Origin: Pseudomonas oryzagri
Lineage (GTDB): Bacteria; Pseudomonadota; Gammaproteobacteria; Pseudomonadales; Pseudomonadaceae
NCBI RefSeq assembly: GCF_020831405.1
Contig: NZ_JAJHPU010000008.1
Location: 1-64,000, forward strand
DNA: 64,000 nt
Direction of reading: 5' to 3'
This document shows positions 26,679 to 34,555 of this stretch, piece by piece; positions within the stretch are counted from its first letter, which is position 1, and the number at the start of each line of letters is the position of its first letter. The notes below the pieces were generated by a model that had not been told where the DNA came from, did no database searches, and saw only the letters and a list, made by a program, of their open reading frames with translations. Position numbers and translations under genes: made by a program.

Positions 26679-27299
26679 ATGAGCGTTCTCTACGTTTCCC
26701 CCGGCGCCTGCTCGCTGGCCGCCCACAGCCTGGTCCACGAGCTGGAGCTGCCGATCCACATCGAGCAGGTCGCCCTGCGCACCCCGGATTCGCCGATCCA
26801 CCGCATCAACCCGCTGGGCCGGGTGCCGGCGCTCTCGCTCGACGACGGCACGCTGATCACCGAGAACAGCGCGATCCTGCCGTATCTGGCCGACCTTGCC
26901 CCGCAGGCCGGGCTGTTCGCCCCGGCCGGCAGCGCCGAGCGCGCGCAGATCCAGAGCTGGCTCGGCTACCTGACCTCCGAGGTGCACGTCGGCGGCTTCC
27001 GTCCGCTCAACCGCCCGGAGCGCTACTCGGCCGACGCCGCTGCCCATCCCGGCATCCGTGCCCAGGCCGCCGAGCAGTTGCACCAGGCGCTGGCGCACGT
27101 CGACCGCCATCTGGAAGGCCGCCAGTGGCTGGTGGGCGAGCGCTACAGCATCGCCGACGCTTACCTCGGCGTATTCGCCGGCTGGCTGCCGTGCCTGGGC
27201 GAACGCTTCGCCGACCTGCGCAACCTGGCCCGCGCTCGTGAGGCGTTCCAGTCGCGCCCGGCGACCGTCAAGGCGCTGGTCGCCGAAGCCGCACGCTAG
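26679..27299 (+). CDS. Glutathione S-transferase family protein
   Basis: A 206-residue GST. The thioredoxin-like N-terminal half begins YVSPGACSLAAH, where Ser and Cys take the place of the catalytic residue in beta-class enzymes. TENSAILPYLADL is the glutathione gamma-glutamyl binding site, and the helical C-terminal half has WLVGERYSIADAYL. It is in the sulfur operon after a 147-base gap. It may cleave thioether or activated C-S bonds with glutathione. Confidence 0.88.
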   Translation: MSVLYVSPGACSLAAHSLVHELELPIHIEQVALRTPDSPIHRINPLGRVPALSLDDGTLITENSAILPYLADLAPQAGLFAPAGSAERAQIQSWLGYLTSEVHVGGFRPLNRPERYSADAAAHPGIRAQAAEQLHQALAHVDRHLEGRQWLVGERYSIADAYLGVFAGWLPCLGERFADLRNLARAREAFQSRPATVKALVAEAAR

Positions 27300-27333
27300 G
27301 CACCGCACGGCTCCACCCATTCCGCTTGTCCCT

Positions 27334-27371
27334 GCCGTCGCCACCCGAGTGGCGGCGGCTTTCCCTTTTTT
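27334..27371 (+). terminator. Terminator or attenuator between GST and aldo/keto reductase
   Basis: GCCGTCGCC pairs with GGCGGCGGC (one G-T pair) around a 6-base loop after an A-T pair, followed by TTTCCCTTTTTT. It has the form of a rho-independent terminator but precedes a co-directional gene by only 15 bases, so it may reduce rather than stop transcription into the last gene. Confidence 0.6.
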
Positions 27372-27386
27372 CCGCAGGAGAGACCG

Positions 27387-28427
27387 ATGCGTTACCGCCC
27401 ACTCGGCACCACCGACATCCAGGTCAGCGCGCTGGCGCTGGGCAGCATGACCTGGGGCGAGCAGAACAGCGAAGCCGAGGGCTTCGCGCAGATCGACCGC
27501 GCGCGCGCCGCCGGAATCAACTTCATCGACACGGCCGAGATGTACCCGGTGCCGCCCCGCGCGGAAACCTGTGGCGCCACCGAGACCATCATCGGCAACT
27601 ACTTCAAGCGCCATGGCGGCCGTGAGCAGTGGATCATCGCCAGCAAGGCGGCGGCGCCGGGCAACGGCATCACTCATATCCGCGAGGGTCGCAACCACTT
27701 CGACCGCGCCAACCTGGTCGCCGCAGTCGAAGGCAGCCTCAAGCGCCTGCACACCGACTACCTCGACCTCTACCAGCTGCACTGGCCGGACCGGCAGACC
27801 AACTTCTTCGGTCAGCTCGGCTATACCCACGATCCGGACGCGCATATCACCCCCATCGAGGACACCCTGGAGGTGCTCGACGAGCTGGTCAAAAGCGGCA
27901 AGATCCGCCATATCGGCCTGTCCAACGAGACGCCCTGGGGCGTGCACCGCTTCCTGCAGCTGGCGGAAAGCCGCGGCTGGCCGCGCGTGGTGTCGATCCA
28001 GAATCCCTACAACCTGCTCAACCGCAGCTTCGAGGTGGGTCTGGCGGAGATCGCCATCCGCGAGCAGGTGGGCCTCTTGGCCTACTCGCCACTGGCCTTC
28101 GGCCTGCTGTCGGGCAAGTACGAGAACGGCGCGCGGCCGGAAAAGGCGCGGCTGACCCTGTTCGAGCGCTTCCAGCGCTACAACAACCCGCAGGCGCGGC
28201 GCGCCGCCAGCGCCTACGTCGCCCTGGCGCGCGAGCACGGCGTCGATCCGGCGCAGCTGGCGCTGGCCTACGTGACCAGCCGGCCGTTCCTGACCAGCAA
28301 CATCATCGGCGCCACCACGCTGGAGCAGCTGGACAGCAACCTCGCCAGCTTCGACCTCAAGCTCAGCAACGAGCTGCTGGCCGGCATCGAGCGCATCCAC
28401 ACCGAGCAGCCCAACCCGGCGCCCTGA
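27387..28427 (+). CDS. NADP-dependent aldo/keto reductase, Tas type
   Basis: A 346-residue aldo/keto reductase: Asp and Tyr in FIDTAEMY, Lys in WIIASK and His in YQLHWPD make the catalytic tetrad. The insert after the Tyr (PVPPRAETCGATETIIG) is typical of the Tas group. It probably reduces an aldehyde released when an organosulfur compound is cleaved by the upstream oxygenases. It is the last intact gene of this half of the locus. Confidence 0.88.
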   Translation: MRYRPLGTTDIQVSALALGSMTWGEQNSEAEGFAQIDRARAAGINFIDTAEMYPVPPRAETCGATETIIGNYFKRHGGREQWIIASKAAAPGNGITHIREGRNHFDRANLVAAVEGSLKRLHTDYLDLYQLHWPDRQTNFFGQLGYTHDPDAHITPIEDTLEVLDELVKSGKIRHIGLSNETPWGVHRFLQLAESRGWPRVVSIQNPYNLLNRSFEVGLAEIAIREQVGLLAYSPLAFGLLSGKYENGARPEKARLTLFERFQRYNNPQARRAASAYVALAREHGVDPAQLALAYVTSRPFLTSNIIGATTLEQLDSNLASFDLKLSNELLAGIERIHTEQPNPAP

Positions 28428-28439
28428 GTATCTCCGTCC

Positions 28440-28856
28440 CCCGCAGGCAGCTCTGGCGCGGTTCCGACGAGCTGCTCCGAGAGGCCTATTTCGTGGTGCT
28501 GGGGGAGCCGCGCAGTGAGCAGACCCGCCAGCTGATCGGTGGCCGCGAGCTGGCGCTGATGAAGCCGGGCGCCATCCTGGTCAACGTCGCCCGCGGCCAG
28601 ATGGTCGACGAGGCGGCGCTGGTCGAGGCGCTGCAGAACCGGCGAATCTGCGCCGTTGGCCTGATGTCTACGAGAAGGAGCCGCTGCGCGAGTCGCCGCT
28701 ATTCACCCGGCCCAACATGGTGACACTATGGCGCGTCGGCTCGGCCACCCACGAGACGCGCCAGGCGATGGCCGAACTGCGCCGGGCAACCTCGAGCGCG
28801 CGTTGCTCGGCGGCACGTTGCGGCATAGGGTCAACCCGCAGGTACGGGTGGGGTAG
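28440..28856 (+). pseudogene. 2-hydroxyacid dehydrogenase remnant (two frameshifts)
   Basis: The C-terminal third of a D-2-hydroxyacid dehydrogenase can be read: GGRELALMKPGAILVNVARG, DEAALVEALQNR, then after a one-base deletion near 28660 EKEPLRESPLF and VGSATHETRQAMAEL, and after a second one-base deletion near 28775 LERALLGG. It is very like the same segment of the intact gene at 59959-60942. The N-terminal two thirds are missing. It is a dead fragment at the left border of the integron cassettes. Confidence 0.82.
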
Positions 28857-29153
28857 GGCACGTGTCCGCCCCCTCGCGTGGGAATGGCGGGGAGATCCCC
28901 CGGTTGTACCGATCTCGTCCCCCGCGCTACTCTCGACGCCCGCAATCAGCGCATACAAAGGGATTTGGCGTCATGGTGCATAATCCGCCTACACCGTCAT
29001 CACTCTTGTCAAAGCCGCGTTTCAGAGCGGCTTCCCTTTTCTCTTGCGGAATTTTATTCACCAGACCCGCTCGGGGTGTTATACACCAGCTGGTGTCTAT
29101 TTATAGTTGGGCGGCTTAAGTGTCTAACCTCACGCATCGATTTAAGCCGAGTC
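28857..29153. other. Left border of the cassette array, no gene
   Basis: About 300 bases with falling GC content. A GTTGGGC core at 29106-29112 fits the integron site rule GTTRRRY and could be the point where the first cassette joined the chromosome. A GTCTAAC follows at 29122. A short hairpin (ACACCAGCTGGTGT, near 29083-29096) lies just before. No integrase gene and no proper attI could be recognised. Confidence 0.45.
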
Positions 29154-29567
29154 ATGAATAGCGCACTAACCGCCGAAATTCGACGCTTGGGTGGCGCCCC
29201 CACTGATGAGGTTTGGAGATGGTTTCTATGCAATGGGCCGCACGGCAGTTCATTTACTTGGAGTCAAACTCGCGGTGAGCCTCCAGGCTACGTTGGAGTT
29301 GAGCACCTTCAGTCCATCGTCGCAGAGAGAATGCAGGCCGATCCATCCTTCATCGCCCGAACCAAGCATGTTGTCGAGTTGGCGTTGTCATCTTCAGATC
29401 AGGACTTCCTGTGCCGTGCCATTCAGGTTGCATCGGTGGTCGGCTCAGAGAGCAATCTGAAACGTCTTGCGCCCTTTACATCTAATGAAAATTCTGCTGT
29501 TTCAGCACACGCAAAGGCCGCTGTGTTCTACCTAAAGAGGCGACTTCGTGAAGGAACCGCTAAGTGA
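29154..29567 (+). CDS. Cassette-encoded protein of unknown function
   Basis: A 137-residue protein starting MNSALTAEIRRLGG. It ends just before an attC site, so it is the gene of the first integron cassette. The second half is a run of short helices (HVVELALSSSDQDFLCRAIQ, then LKRLAPF and AVSAHAKAAVFYL), which recalls HEAT-like repeats, but this is not certain. No signal peptide. The middle part has Trp and Phe pairs (WRWFLCNGP). The codon use and GC content are below those of the flanks, as expected for a captured cassette. Confidence 0.6.
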   Translation: MNSALTAEIRRLGGAPTDEVWRWFLCNGPHGSSFTWSQTRGEPPGYVGVEHLQSIVAERMQADPSFIARTKHVVELALSSSDQDFLCRAIQVASVVGSESNLKRLAPFTSNENSAVSAHAKAAVFYLKRRLREGTAK

Positions 29568-29580
29568 AACCGACCCAGCC

Positions 29581-29652
29581 GCCCAACAATCCGCTCCAGC
29601 GGACAGTCAGCCAGCTTCGCTGTCTGCCTGCCGCTGAGCTTCGTCGTTAGGC
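29581..29652 (+). other. attC recombination site 1 (integron cassette)
   Basis: The outer core sites GCCCAAC (29581-29587) and GTTAGGC (29646-29652) enclose 58 bases with a long imperfect dyad (CCGCT/AGCGG and CAGC/GCTG arms). This is the attC layout R''-L''-loop-L'-R'. It immediately follows one cassette ORF and precedes the next. Confidence 0.85.
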
Positions 29653-29659
29653 GCCGTCT

Positions 29660-30109
29660 ATGAAGTTGTGGCACGCGGCTTTTTCCCTTGTGCTCATATG
29701 CACAGGCGAAGCCTCCCAGTCGCAGGAGATCCGAAGCGCATCTATCGAGCCAGGTGTCAGTGCATCAGCCAAGCTCGTAGATGGCTCGCTTGTCGTCGTT
29801 CTCGCAGGTTCCAGATCGCTCGTACAAACCTACCCGCTGGAATTGCCGGGCTCTGCACACGTTCGCTTCGTACGCATCAATCGGGACAAGACGCCAGATC
29901 TGGAAGTCTGGCATCTAGATGAAGGCATGGGCACGTACACCATCCACTATCTGTTCCTGTACTCACAAACAGCCAAGGGGTTTGTTCTGCTTCAACCAAA
30001 GTGCGGGGAGGCCTTCATGAACTTGCGTGTTATTCGCCCTGGAACTTTTAATTACTCTACCTTCAGTGTCGTAAAGAGCTCCTGGGATTCATGCACCGAT
30101 GACGCCTAA
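29660..30109 (+). CDS. Cassette-encoded exported protein of unknown function
   Basis: A 149-residue protein with a probable signal peptide (MKLWHAAFSLVLICTGEAS, cleavage near SQS). The rest is mixed beta with FVRINRDKTPDLEVWHLDEG, a segment that resembles FG-GAP-like or VCBS-type Asp loops. Three Cys occur, one in the signal region and two in the mature part. It begins 8 bases after the attC core of cassette 1 and its stop codon overlaps the next attC core (GCCTAAC at 30104), so it is a complete cassette gene. No function is known. Confidence 0.6.
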   Translation: MKLWHAAFSLVLICTGEASQSQEIRSASIEPGVSASAKLVDGSLVVVLAGSRSLVQTYPLELPGSAHVRFVRINRDKTPDLEVWHLDEGMGTYTIHYLFLYSQTAKGFVLLQPKCGEAFMNLRVIRPGTFNYSTFSVVKSSWDSCTDDA

Positions 30110-30115
30110 CCCTAT
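30104..30115 (+). other. attC site 2, left part (split by an insertion sequence)
   Basis: GCCTAAC at 30104-30110 is the left core of the second attC. It is cut from the rest of the site by an IS1111-type element. The remainder of the attC is at 31481-31563. Confidence 0.75.
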
Positions 30116-31480
30116 ATGGACTCTCCCCACAAGTGGTGAGTAAAGCCTTGCCAACCCTGTCGTCAGTGCGGTTGCATTCGTATATCCGGCCTTCGCTGGG
30201 CGTTGCCGCCCGGGCCACTCTGTAGTTCGCGCAGCGGGAGCCAAGCGCTCAATCGATCACCAGGATCAGGATTGTTATCAGCCTTGTTCCGCTGCAGGAC
30301 TCGCCTGTTCCGACAGTGTCGCTGTTCACCACAACCACCAGAAAACTGTCTCCCGATTACCCCGGTCCGCCGTCAGGCGGGCTGTCCGTTCTGCCAGTCG
30401 CCGCTGAAGCGCCGTTGGTGACACCCCACCGCCCAGCAGATTCGCACCAGCTTGTTGGCCAACGCCACCACCGCCTTGTTGTGGCCGATCCGCGCCGCGG
30501 TTTCCACCGCCCAGCGTTGTAGCTTGGTCAACCGCTCCGGGGTGTTGGCCTGGCAACGCTGCGCTGCCAGCAGGGCCGCTCGCGCGCCGTGGATCAGCAG
30601 GGTGCGCACGTAGGTCGTCGGCTGATGTGCCCCAGTTTGCGCCGGTCCCCGCTGCTGTATTCGCGCGGCGTCATGCCTAGCCAGGCGCTCAGCTGGCGGC
30701 CACTGGCGAAGCGCTCGGGTTGACCGACCGTGGTTTTCATGGCGCTGGCGGTCAGCACGCCAATGCCGCGGACTTCGTCGAGCTTGCGCACGATGGCGTC
30801 ATCGGCGTGCCAGCGCTGGAGTTGCTGTTCGCACTCGGCCATACATTGCTCGTAGAGGTTGATTTCGGCCAGGACGATTGCAGCTGGCCGCGCTGGGCTG
30901 CTACCTCGGGATGCTCGGCCAATGCGTGGGCAGCGCGGATAAAGGCAACTGTCGAAGCCGGCGCTTCGATGCCCATTTCGCGAAAGATGCCGCGCAGCAG
31001 GTTGATGCGCTGGGTGCGGCTCTTTTTCCAGGTCTCGCGCAGGCCATGCAGTTGCTGGAGCTGTTGCTGCTCGTGGGTCTTCACCGGTATCGGGTGGATG
31101 TCGGCGCAGCGCGCGGCTTCGAGGATGGCATCGCAGTCGTTGCGGTCGGTCTTGTTGCGCCGCCGGTAAGGCCGTACGTAGCGCGCATGCAGCAGGATCA
31201 CCCGATGGCCCAGCGCCTGGGCGAAACGTCCCCAGTAGTGCGCCGTGCCGCAGGCTTCCATCAGCCACTCGACCGGCTCGGCTTGCCCCTGTATATAGTG
31301 ACGAAACGCCTCGCGATTCAGCCGCTTGCGCTGAATCACCTGCCCGGCACGGACGCTCTCGGCAACCTGGTAAACGGACTTGGCCAAATCCACTGCAATC
31401 TGCTTGCACATCGCTGACACCCTCCAAACGCCACTCACGGCACCTCTGGTGCGGGTAAGTGTGGTGCAGGGAGAGTCCAT
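30116..31480 (-). mobile_element. IS1111-attC-type insertion sequence (IS110 family)
   Basis: An element of about 1.37 kb with a 12-bp subterminal inverted repeat, ATGGACTCTCCC, at 30116-30127 and its complement at 31469-31480. The exact outer ends may be 3-7 bases further out, as IS110-family ends are often flanked by short tails. It sits inside an attC site, which is the known target preference of the IS1111-attC group. It carries one transposase gene on the minus strand, broken by frameshifts. A second, truncated copy is at 33473-33704. Confidence 0.88.
30373..31411 (-). pseudogene. IS110-family (IS1111 group) transposase, two frameshifts
   Basis: The start MCKQIAVDLAKSVYQVAES holds the first Asp of the DEDD nuclease domain, and KTDRNDCDAILEA holds later acidic residues. 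The frame breaks near 30885 and resumes in another phase with IVLAEINLYEQCMAECEQ, GIGVLTASAM and the C-terminal transposase_20-type block RQLSAWLGMTPREYSSG. It breaks again near 30610 and resumes as TLLIHGARAALLA to the end. The three parts together give the normal length of about 340 residues. The enzyme should be inactive unless the breaks are sequencing errors or programmed. Confidence 0.85.
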
Positions 31481-31563
31481 TACAGCACTCAACTGTCGCT
31501 CACTTCGTTCGCTGGACGTCCAAAAGCTGCGCTTTTGGCCGCCCGTTAGCTTAATCGTTAGCT
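31481..31563 (+). other. attC site 2, right part
   Basis: After the IS right end, CACTCAACTGTCGCTCACTTCG starts the stem and the site ends with a GTTAGCT core (31557-31563; a second copy at 31545-31551). AGCTGCGCTTTTGG/CCAAAAGC-type arms near 31520-31540 make the loop stem. Confidence 0.75.
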
Positions 31564-31581
31564 CTTCATACCGGAAACCTG

Positions 31582-32355
31582 ATGGCAGATATAAATAGGT
31601 ACGAAAAAGAGCTTCATTACGAGAAAGCCAAGTCGTTACTAGCTAGCAACGATTTACAGGATTTACGGTACGCCTGCTTAGAGTTGAGGTATTTCATTGA
31701 AGCTCACGCGTACCAGCAACTGCTAGCTGGAGCTGAGGACATACCAAAAACAGTAATAGAAACCTGGCAGCCGAATAAAGCAATAAAATTATTGTTAGCA
31801 TTCGACGACCTCGCCGACAAGGACTTGCACCTAAGCATATATGATGGAAATGGCGAACCAATAGACACAATAACCTACAACAATATCCCAATAAAGGATC
31901 TAAACAAGCTGTATAACTCGCTAGGAAGTTATCTACATCTTCCAATGCCCAAGAAGCTTGCAAGCTACACCATCAACAAAACACAAATCACTAAGATACT
32001 CGAGCAATTAGGCAAGTTGACCAAAGGGAATTTGGTAGTAGTAAAAGGCAGTTATCAACACTTCCCATGCGAAGCTTGCGGTCAAAATATCGTATACACA
32101 ACCCATTATGTTAACTCCAATGAATCAATTGAATGCCAAAACGACTCGTGTCGCGTAACGCATGCGATTAAATCCTCCGAAGACCATGTTTCATTCGGGG
32201 CAAAGTACGTTTTTGAGTGCGGCGTTTGCCACAGCGAAGCATCAGTATTTTTCTCCAAAATAGAAGATGGCTACAAATTCAAATGTGATCACTGCAATAC
32301 AGAATATACATTTGAGATGATTCTGAGGGGCATGCCCGTTGAAGAGCAAAGCTAA
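31582..32355 (+). CDS. Cassette-encoded protein with two Cys4 zinc-ribbon-like modules
   Basis: A 257-residue protein of unknown function, markedly AT-rich (about 40% GC by eye). The N-terminal 150 residues are helical and charged. The C-terminal part has four CxxC-type pairs or near-pairs: CEAC, CQNDSC, CGVC and CDHC, arranged as two zinc-ribbon-like folds. No signal peptide. It lies between attC sites 2 and 3. Zinc ribbons suggest binding to nucleic acid or protein, but this is inference. Confidence 0.65.
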   Translation: MADINRYEKELHYEKAKSLLASNDLQDLRYACLELRYFIEAHAYQQLLAGAEDIPKTVIETWQPNKAIKLLLAFDDLADKDLHLSIYDGNGEPIDTITYNNIPIKDLNKLYNSLGSYLHLPMPKKLASYTINKTQITKILEQLGKLTKGNLVVVKGSYQHFPCEACGQNIVYTTHYVNSNESIECQNDSCRVTHAIKSSEDHVSFGAKYVFECGVCHSEASVFFSKIEDGYKFKCDHCNTEYTFEMILRGMPVEEQS

Positions 32356-32427
32356 CAAATGGTTCAAGTCGTTCGCTTCGCTCACTGCGGGGCCGGCTAA
32401 AGCCGGCCCCTTAACCAAACGTTATGC
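32350..32427 (+). other. attC recombination site 3
   Basis: AGCTAAC (32350-32356) and GTTATGC (32421-32427) enclose a 64-base imperfect dyad containing GGGGCCGGC/GCCGGCCCC at 32389-32410. The stop codon of the upstream ORF overlaps the left core and the next ATG overlaps the right core. Confidence 0.87.
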
Positions 32428-32951
32428 ATCTTAAAGCGAAGGATCGACAGATGCTCCCCATTACAAGATCACACTACAGAAATTGGTATCCCATCGATAA
32501 CCGCTATGACTACTACACGTGGCCCATGCAAATTTCAGCGAAGTGTAGGTCTTGCGATGGTTTAGTTATATTCGCCGCGCAAGAGAGGCAGGGGTTTAGG
32601 CAAGTTGATCCAGGGGTCTACCTTGTCAGCAAACTACCAACAAGTGCCAGCATCAAAGGTCGCGGCATCTGCTCAAATTGCAAAAAAATAACCGAACACA
32701 TTAGCTGGCCAACTGATGCTTTCTATTCAATAAAGTTAGCGGCGGGCAACGTGTGGGCCTGGAATGCTGAGTACCTCCAAGTGCTAAAGCAGCACGTAAT
32801 AGGCAAGCAAAGGAGCGATGCAGCCTATGCAAGAGAAAATGCCCTATTTCTTTACTATCTTGCAAGGCTTCCAAAATATGTGATGCTTAAGAGAAACCGC
32901 CCACTCCTGCTCAAAAAGATCGATGCTCTCCTGTCAGTCCGTGCCGCATAA
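32424..32951 (+). CDS. Cassette-encoded protein with a Cys4 motif
   Basis: A 175-residue protein of unknown function. It has two CxxC pairs, CRSC at about residues 41-44 and CSNC at about 83-86, that could hold one zinc, followed by a basic, helical C terminus (LLKKIDALLS). The ATG at 32424 lies inside the attC core. An internal ATG at 32451 has GAAGGA upstream and may be the real start. The general plan resembles the 257-residue cassette protein next to it, without clear sequence similarity. Confidence 0.6.
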   Translation: MHLKAKDRQMLPITRSHYRNWYPIDNRYDYYTWPMQISAKCRSCDGLVIFAAQERQGFRQVDPGVYLVSKLPTSASIKGRGICSNCKKITEHISWPTDAFYSIKLAAGNVWAWNAEYLQVLKQHVIGKQRSDAAYARENALFLYYLARLPKYVMLKRNRPLLLKKIDALLSVRAA

Positions 32952-33035
32952 CAAACGGTTCAAGACCGTTCGCTTCGCTCACTCTGGACGCCCGCAAGCT
33001 ACGCTCGCGGTCGCCCCTTAACCTGTCCGTTAGAG
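32946..33035 (+). other. attC recombination site 4
   Basis: GCATAAC (32946-32952) and GTTAGAG (33029-33035) flank a 76-base imperfect dyad with CGCAAGCTACGCTCGCG as loop region. It shares the stretch TTCGCTTCGCTCACT with attC site 3, so these attC sites belong to one family. Confidence 0.85.
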
Positions 33036-33054
33036 CAATCACAGGCACAACAGC

Positions 33055-33462
33055 ATGCAACCGAGACTCCTAGCCCTTCTCACTGCAGTTCTCCTTCCTA
33101 CGTTTGCGTTTGCTGACTGCAGCAACCCCATTCCAGTAAGTAAGCTTTTGGCAGAGACTCAGAACTACGATGAGAATCCTGTATGCGCCACAGGAAAAAT
33201 AAATATTGAATTCGAGGAAAACGATCTCTCTGAGGGCAATAAATCAATATGGCTGGGGTTCTTTAAGCGCGGCAGCACTAAAGAGGAAATTGCCAAAGAC
33301 CAAGCTCGGATGGATGCATGGGCCGCAGAATTTCAAGGCAAATGCGTATATGTGAACGGTCACTTCAGCACAGCTACTAAGGGACACTTCGGCATGTGGC
33401 CAGCAGGCATAAATAGCATAAGCAATATCACAGCCGCCCCTAAAAATACGTGCAAGCTCTAA
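33055..33462 (+). CDS. Cassette-encoded exported protein of unknown function
   Basis: A 135-residue protein with a signal peptide (LLALLTAVLLPTFAFA). The mature part has four Cys (DCSNP, PVCATGK, GKCVYVNGHF, NTCKL) that could form two disulfides. The stretch VCATGKINIEFEENDL and GKCVYVNGHFSTATKGHFGMW is compact and beta-rich. No family was recognised. It is the last cassette gene; its stop codon overlaps the start of a fifth attC, which is cut by an IS fragment. Confidence 0.6.
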   Translation: MQPRLLALLTAVLLPTFAFADCSNPIPVSKLLAETQNYDENPVCATGKINIEFEENDLSEGNKSIWLGFFKRGSTKEEIAKDQARMDAWAAEFQGKCVYVNGHFSTATKGHFGMWPAGINSISNITAAPKNTCKL

Positions 33463-33469
33463 CAATGCG
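33457..33469 (+). other. attC site 5, left end only
   Basis: CTCTAAC (33457-33463) is the left core of a fifth attC. After 6-9 further bases the sequence turns into the left end of an IS1111-type element. The right core was lost. Confidence 0.6.
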
Positions 33470-33472
33470 TAT

Positions 33473-33704
33473 ATGGACTCTCCCCACAAGTAGTGAGAAG
33501 TAGCTTTTCCAGCCCTGTCGTCAGTGCGGTTGCATTCGTATATCAGGCCTGTACCGGGCGCTTGCGCCCTGGCCATTCTATAGTTCGCGCAGCGGGGGCC
33601 AAGCGATCAATCGATCCCAAGGATCAGCATTGTTATCGGCCTTGTTCCGCTGCAGGACTCGCCTGTTCCGACAGTGCTGCTGCTCACCACAACCACAAGA
33701 AAAC
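33473..33704 (-). mobile_element. Truncated copy of the IS1111-attC element
   Basis: About 232 bases closely matching 30116-30345 of the complete element, starting with the same inverted repeat ATGGACTCTCCC (33473-33484) and stopping at AACCACAAGAAAAC. Only the non-coding end beyond the transposase is left. It has the same orientation as the complete copy, and it also sits in an attC. Confidence 0.85.
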
Positions 33705-33778
33705 CAAAACCCTGCTGTCTGCCCGTTCCGAGGCTGATGCTCGGCGGGTCGGTCGGCCGTACGCAAGAGCATCACCGG

Positions 33779-33809
33779 GGGCGAAGGCACGCAGCCGCTG
33801 TCTTCGCCC
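33779..33809 (+). terminator. Hairpin between the IS remnant and nitroreductase
   Basis: GGGCGAAG and CTTCGCCC make an 8-bp stem, followed by TGGGTTTT on the plus strand. It could end transcripts coming from the cassettes. Confidence 0.4.
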
Positions 33810-33830
33810 TGGGTTTTCCTGGCTCAAGCC

Positions 33831-34424
33831 TTACAGGCTGAAGTCGCCCTCGGCGACGATGGCCTCCAGGGCCAGACGCGGGCTGGGGGTTTCCCGCGCC
33901 TGCAGGGCCTCGGGCAGGCTGGCGGCGTCGCCGCGCTTGCCGACCGCGACCATCGCCTGGATTTCATACTCGGCCGGAATCTTCAGCTCGCGGCGCGCCA
34001 GCTCCTTGTCGAAGCCGGTCATCGCGTGGGTGTGCCAGCCGGCCAGGTGCGCCTGCAGGGCGAAGAAGCCCCAGGCGGCGCCGGTATCGAAGGCATGCGA
34101 AGGGGCGGGCTGCGCCTCGCTCTTGCCCGGCGGCACGAAGCTGGTCTTCGAGACGACCACCAGCAGCGCCGAGGCGTGCTGCGCCCAGCCGCGGTTGAAC
34201 TCGATCAGCAGGCTCAGGTAGCGCTGCCAGTCGGCGCTTTCGCGGCGCGCGTAGAGGAAGCGCCAGGGCTGCGAGTTGTAGGCCGAGGGCGCCCAGCGCG
34301 CGGCTTCGATGAAGCCGAGCAGGGTGGCCTGGGGAATGCTCTCGCCGGTGAAGGCGCGCGGCGACCAGCGCTCGATGAACTGCGGATCGACGGCGTGGGT
34401 GGCGACGCGAGGGTTCTTGCTCAT
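33831..34424 (-). CDS. Nitroreductase-family oxidoreductase (FMN)
   Basis: A 197-residue nitroreductase. The FMN phosphate site RWSPRAFTGESIP is followed by ARWAPSAYNSQPWRF, the common block of the family, and AWGFFALQAHLAGWHTHAMTGFD. It would reduce nitro groups, quinones or flavin with NAD(P)H. It is on the same strand as the big sulfur operon that ends at 34556 and follows it by about 130 bases. It may supply FMNH2 to the LLM monooxygenases, but that is inference. Confidence 0.88.
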   Translation of the reverse strand: MSKNPRVATHAVDPQFIERWSPRAFTGESIPQATLLGFIEAARWAPSAYNSQPWRFLYARRESADWQRYLSLLIEFNRGWAQHASALLVVVSKTSFVPPGKSEAQPAPSHAFDTGAAWGFFALQAHLAGWHTHAMTGFDKELARRELKIPAEYEIQAMVAVGKRGDAASLPEALQARETPSPRLALEAIVAEGDFSL

Positions 34425-34555
34425 GGACTCTCCTTGGGGATTGGGCGCGAATCGGCCGCGGGGCTATAGGGACTGGGGCCATATTGCCTGATCGGCGGCC
34501 GGGGTGGGTGCCCGGCGCTCGGCGCCCGGTGAAAGCGGCAAGCCGCGCGGGCGGC

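Noticed and set aside
29106-29128. A possible attI site at the left border of the cassette array
   Set aside because: A GTTGGGC core and a GTCTAAC are present, but no integrase gene or attI-type direct repeats were seen. It could equally be a secondary insertion site.
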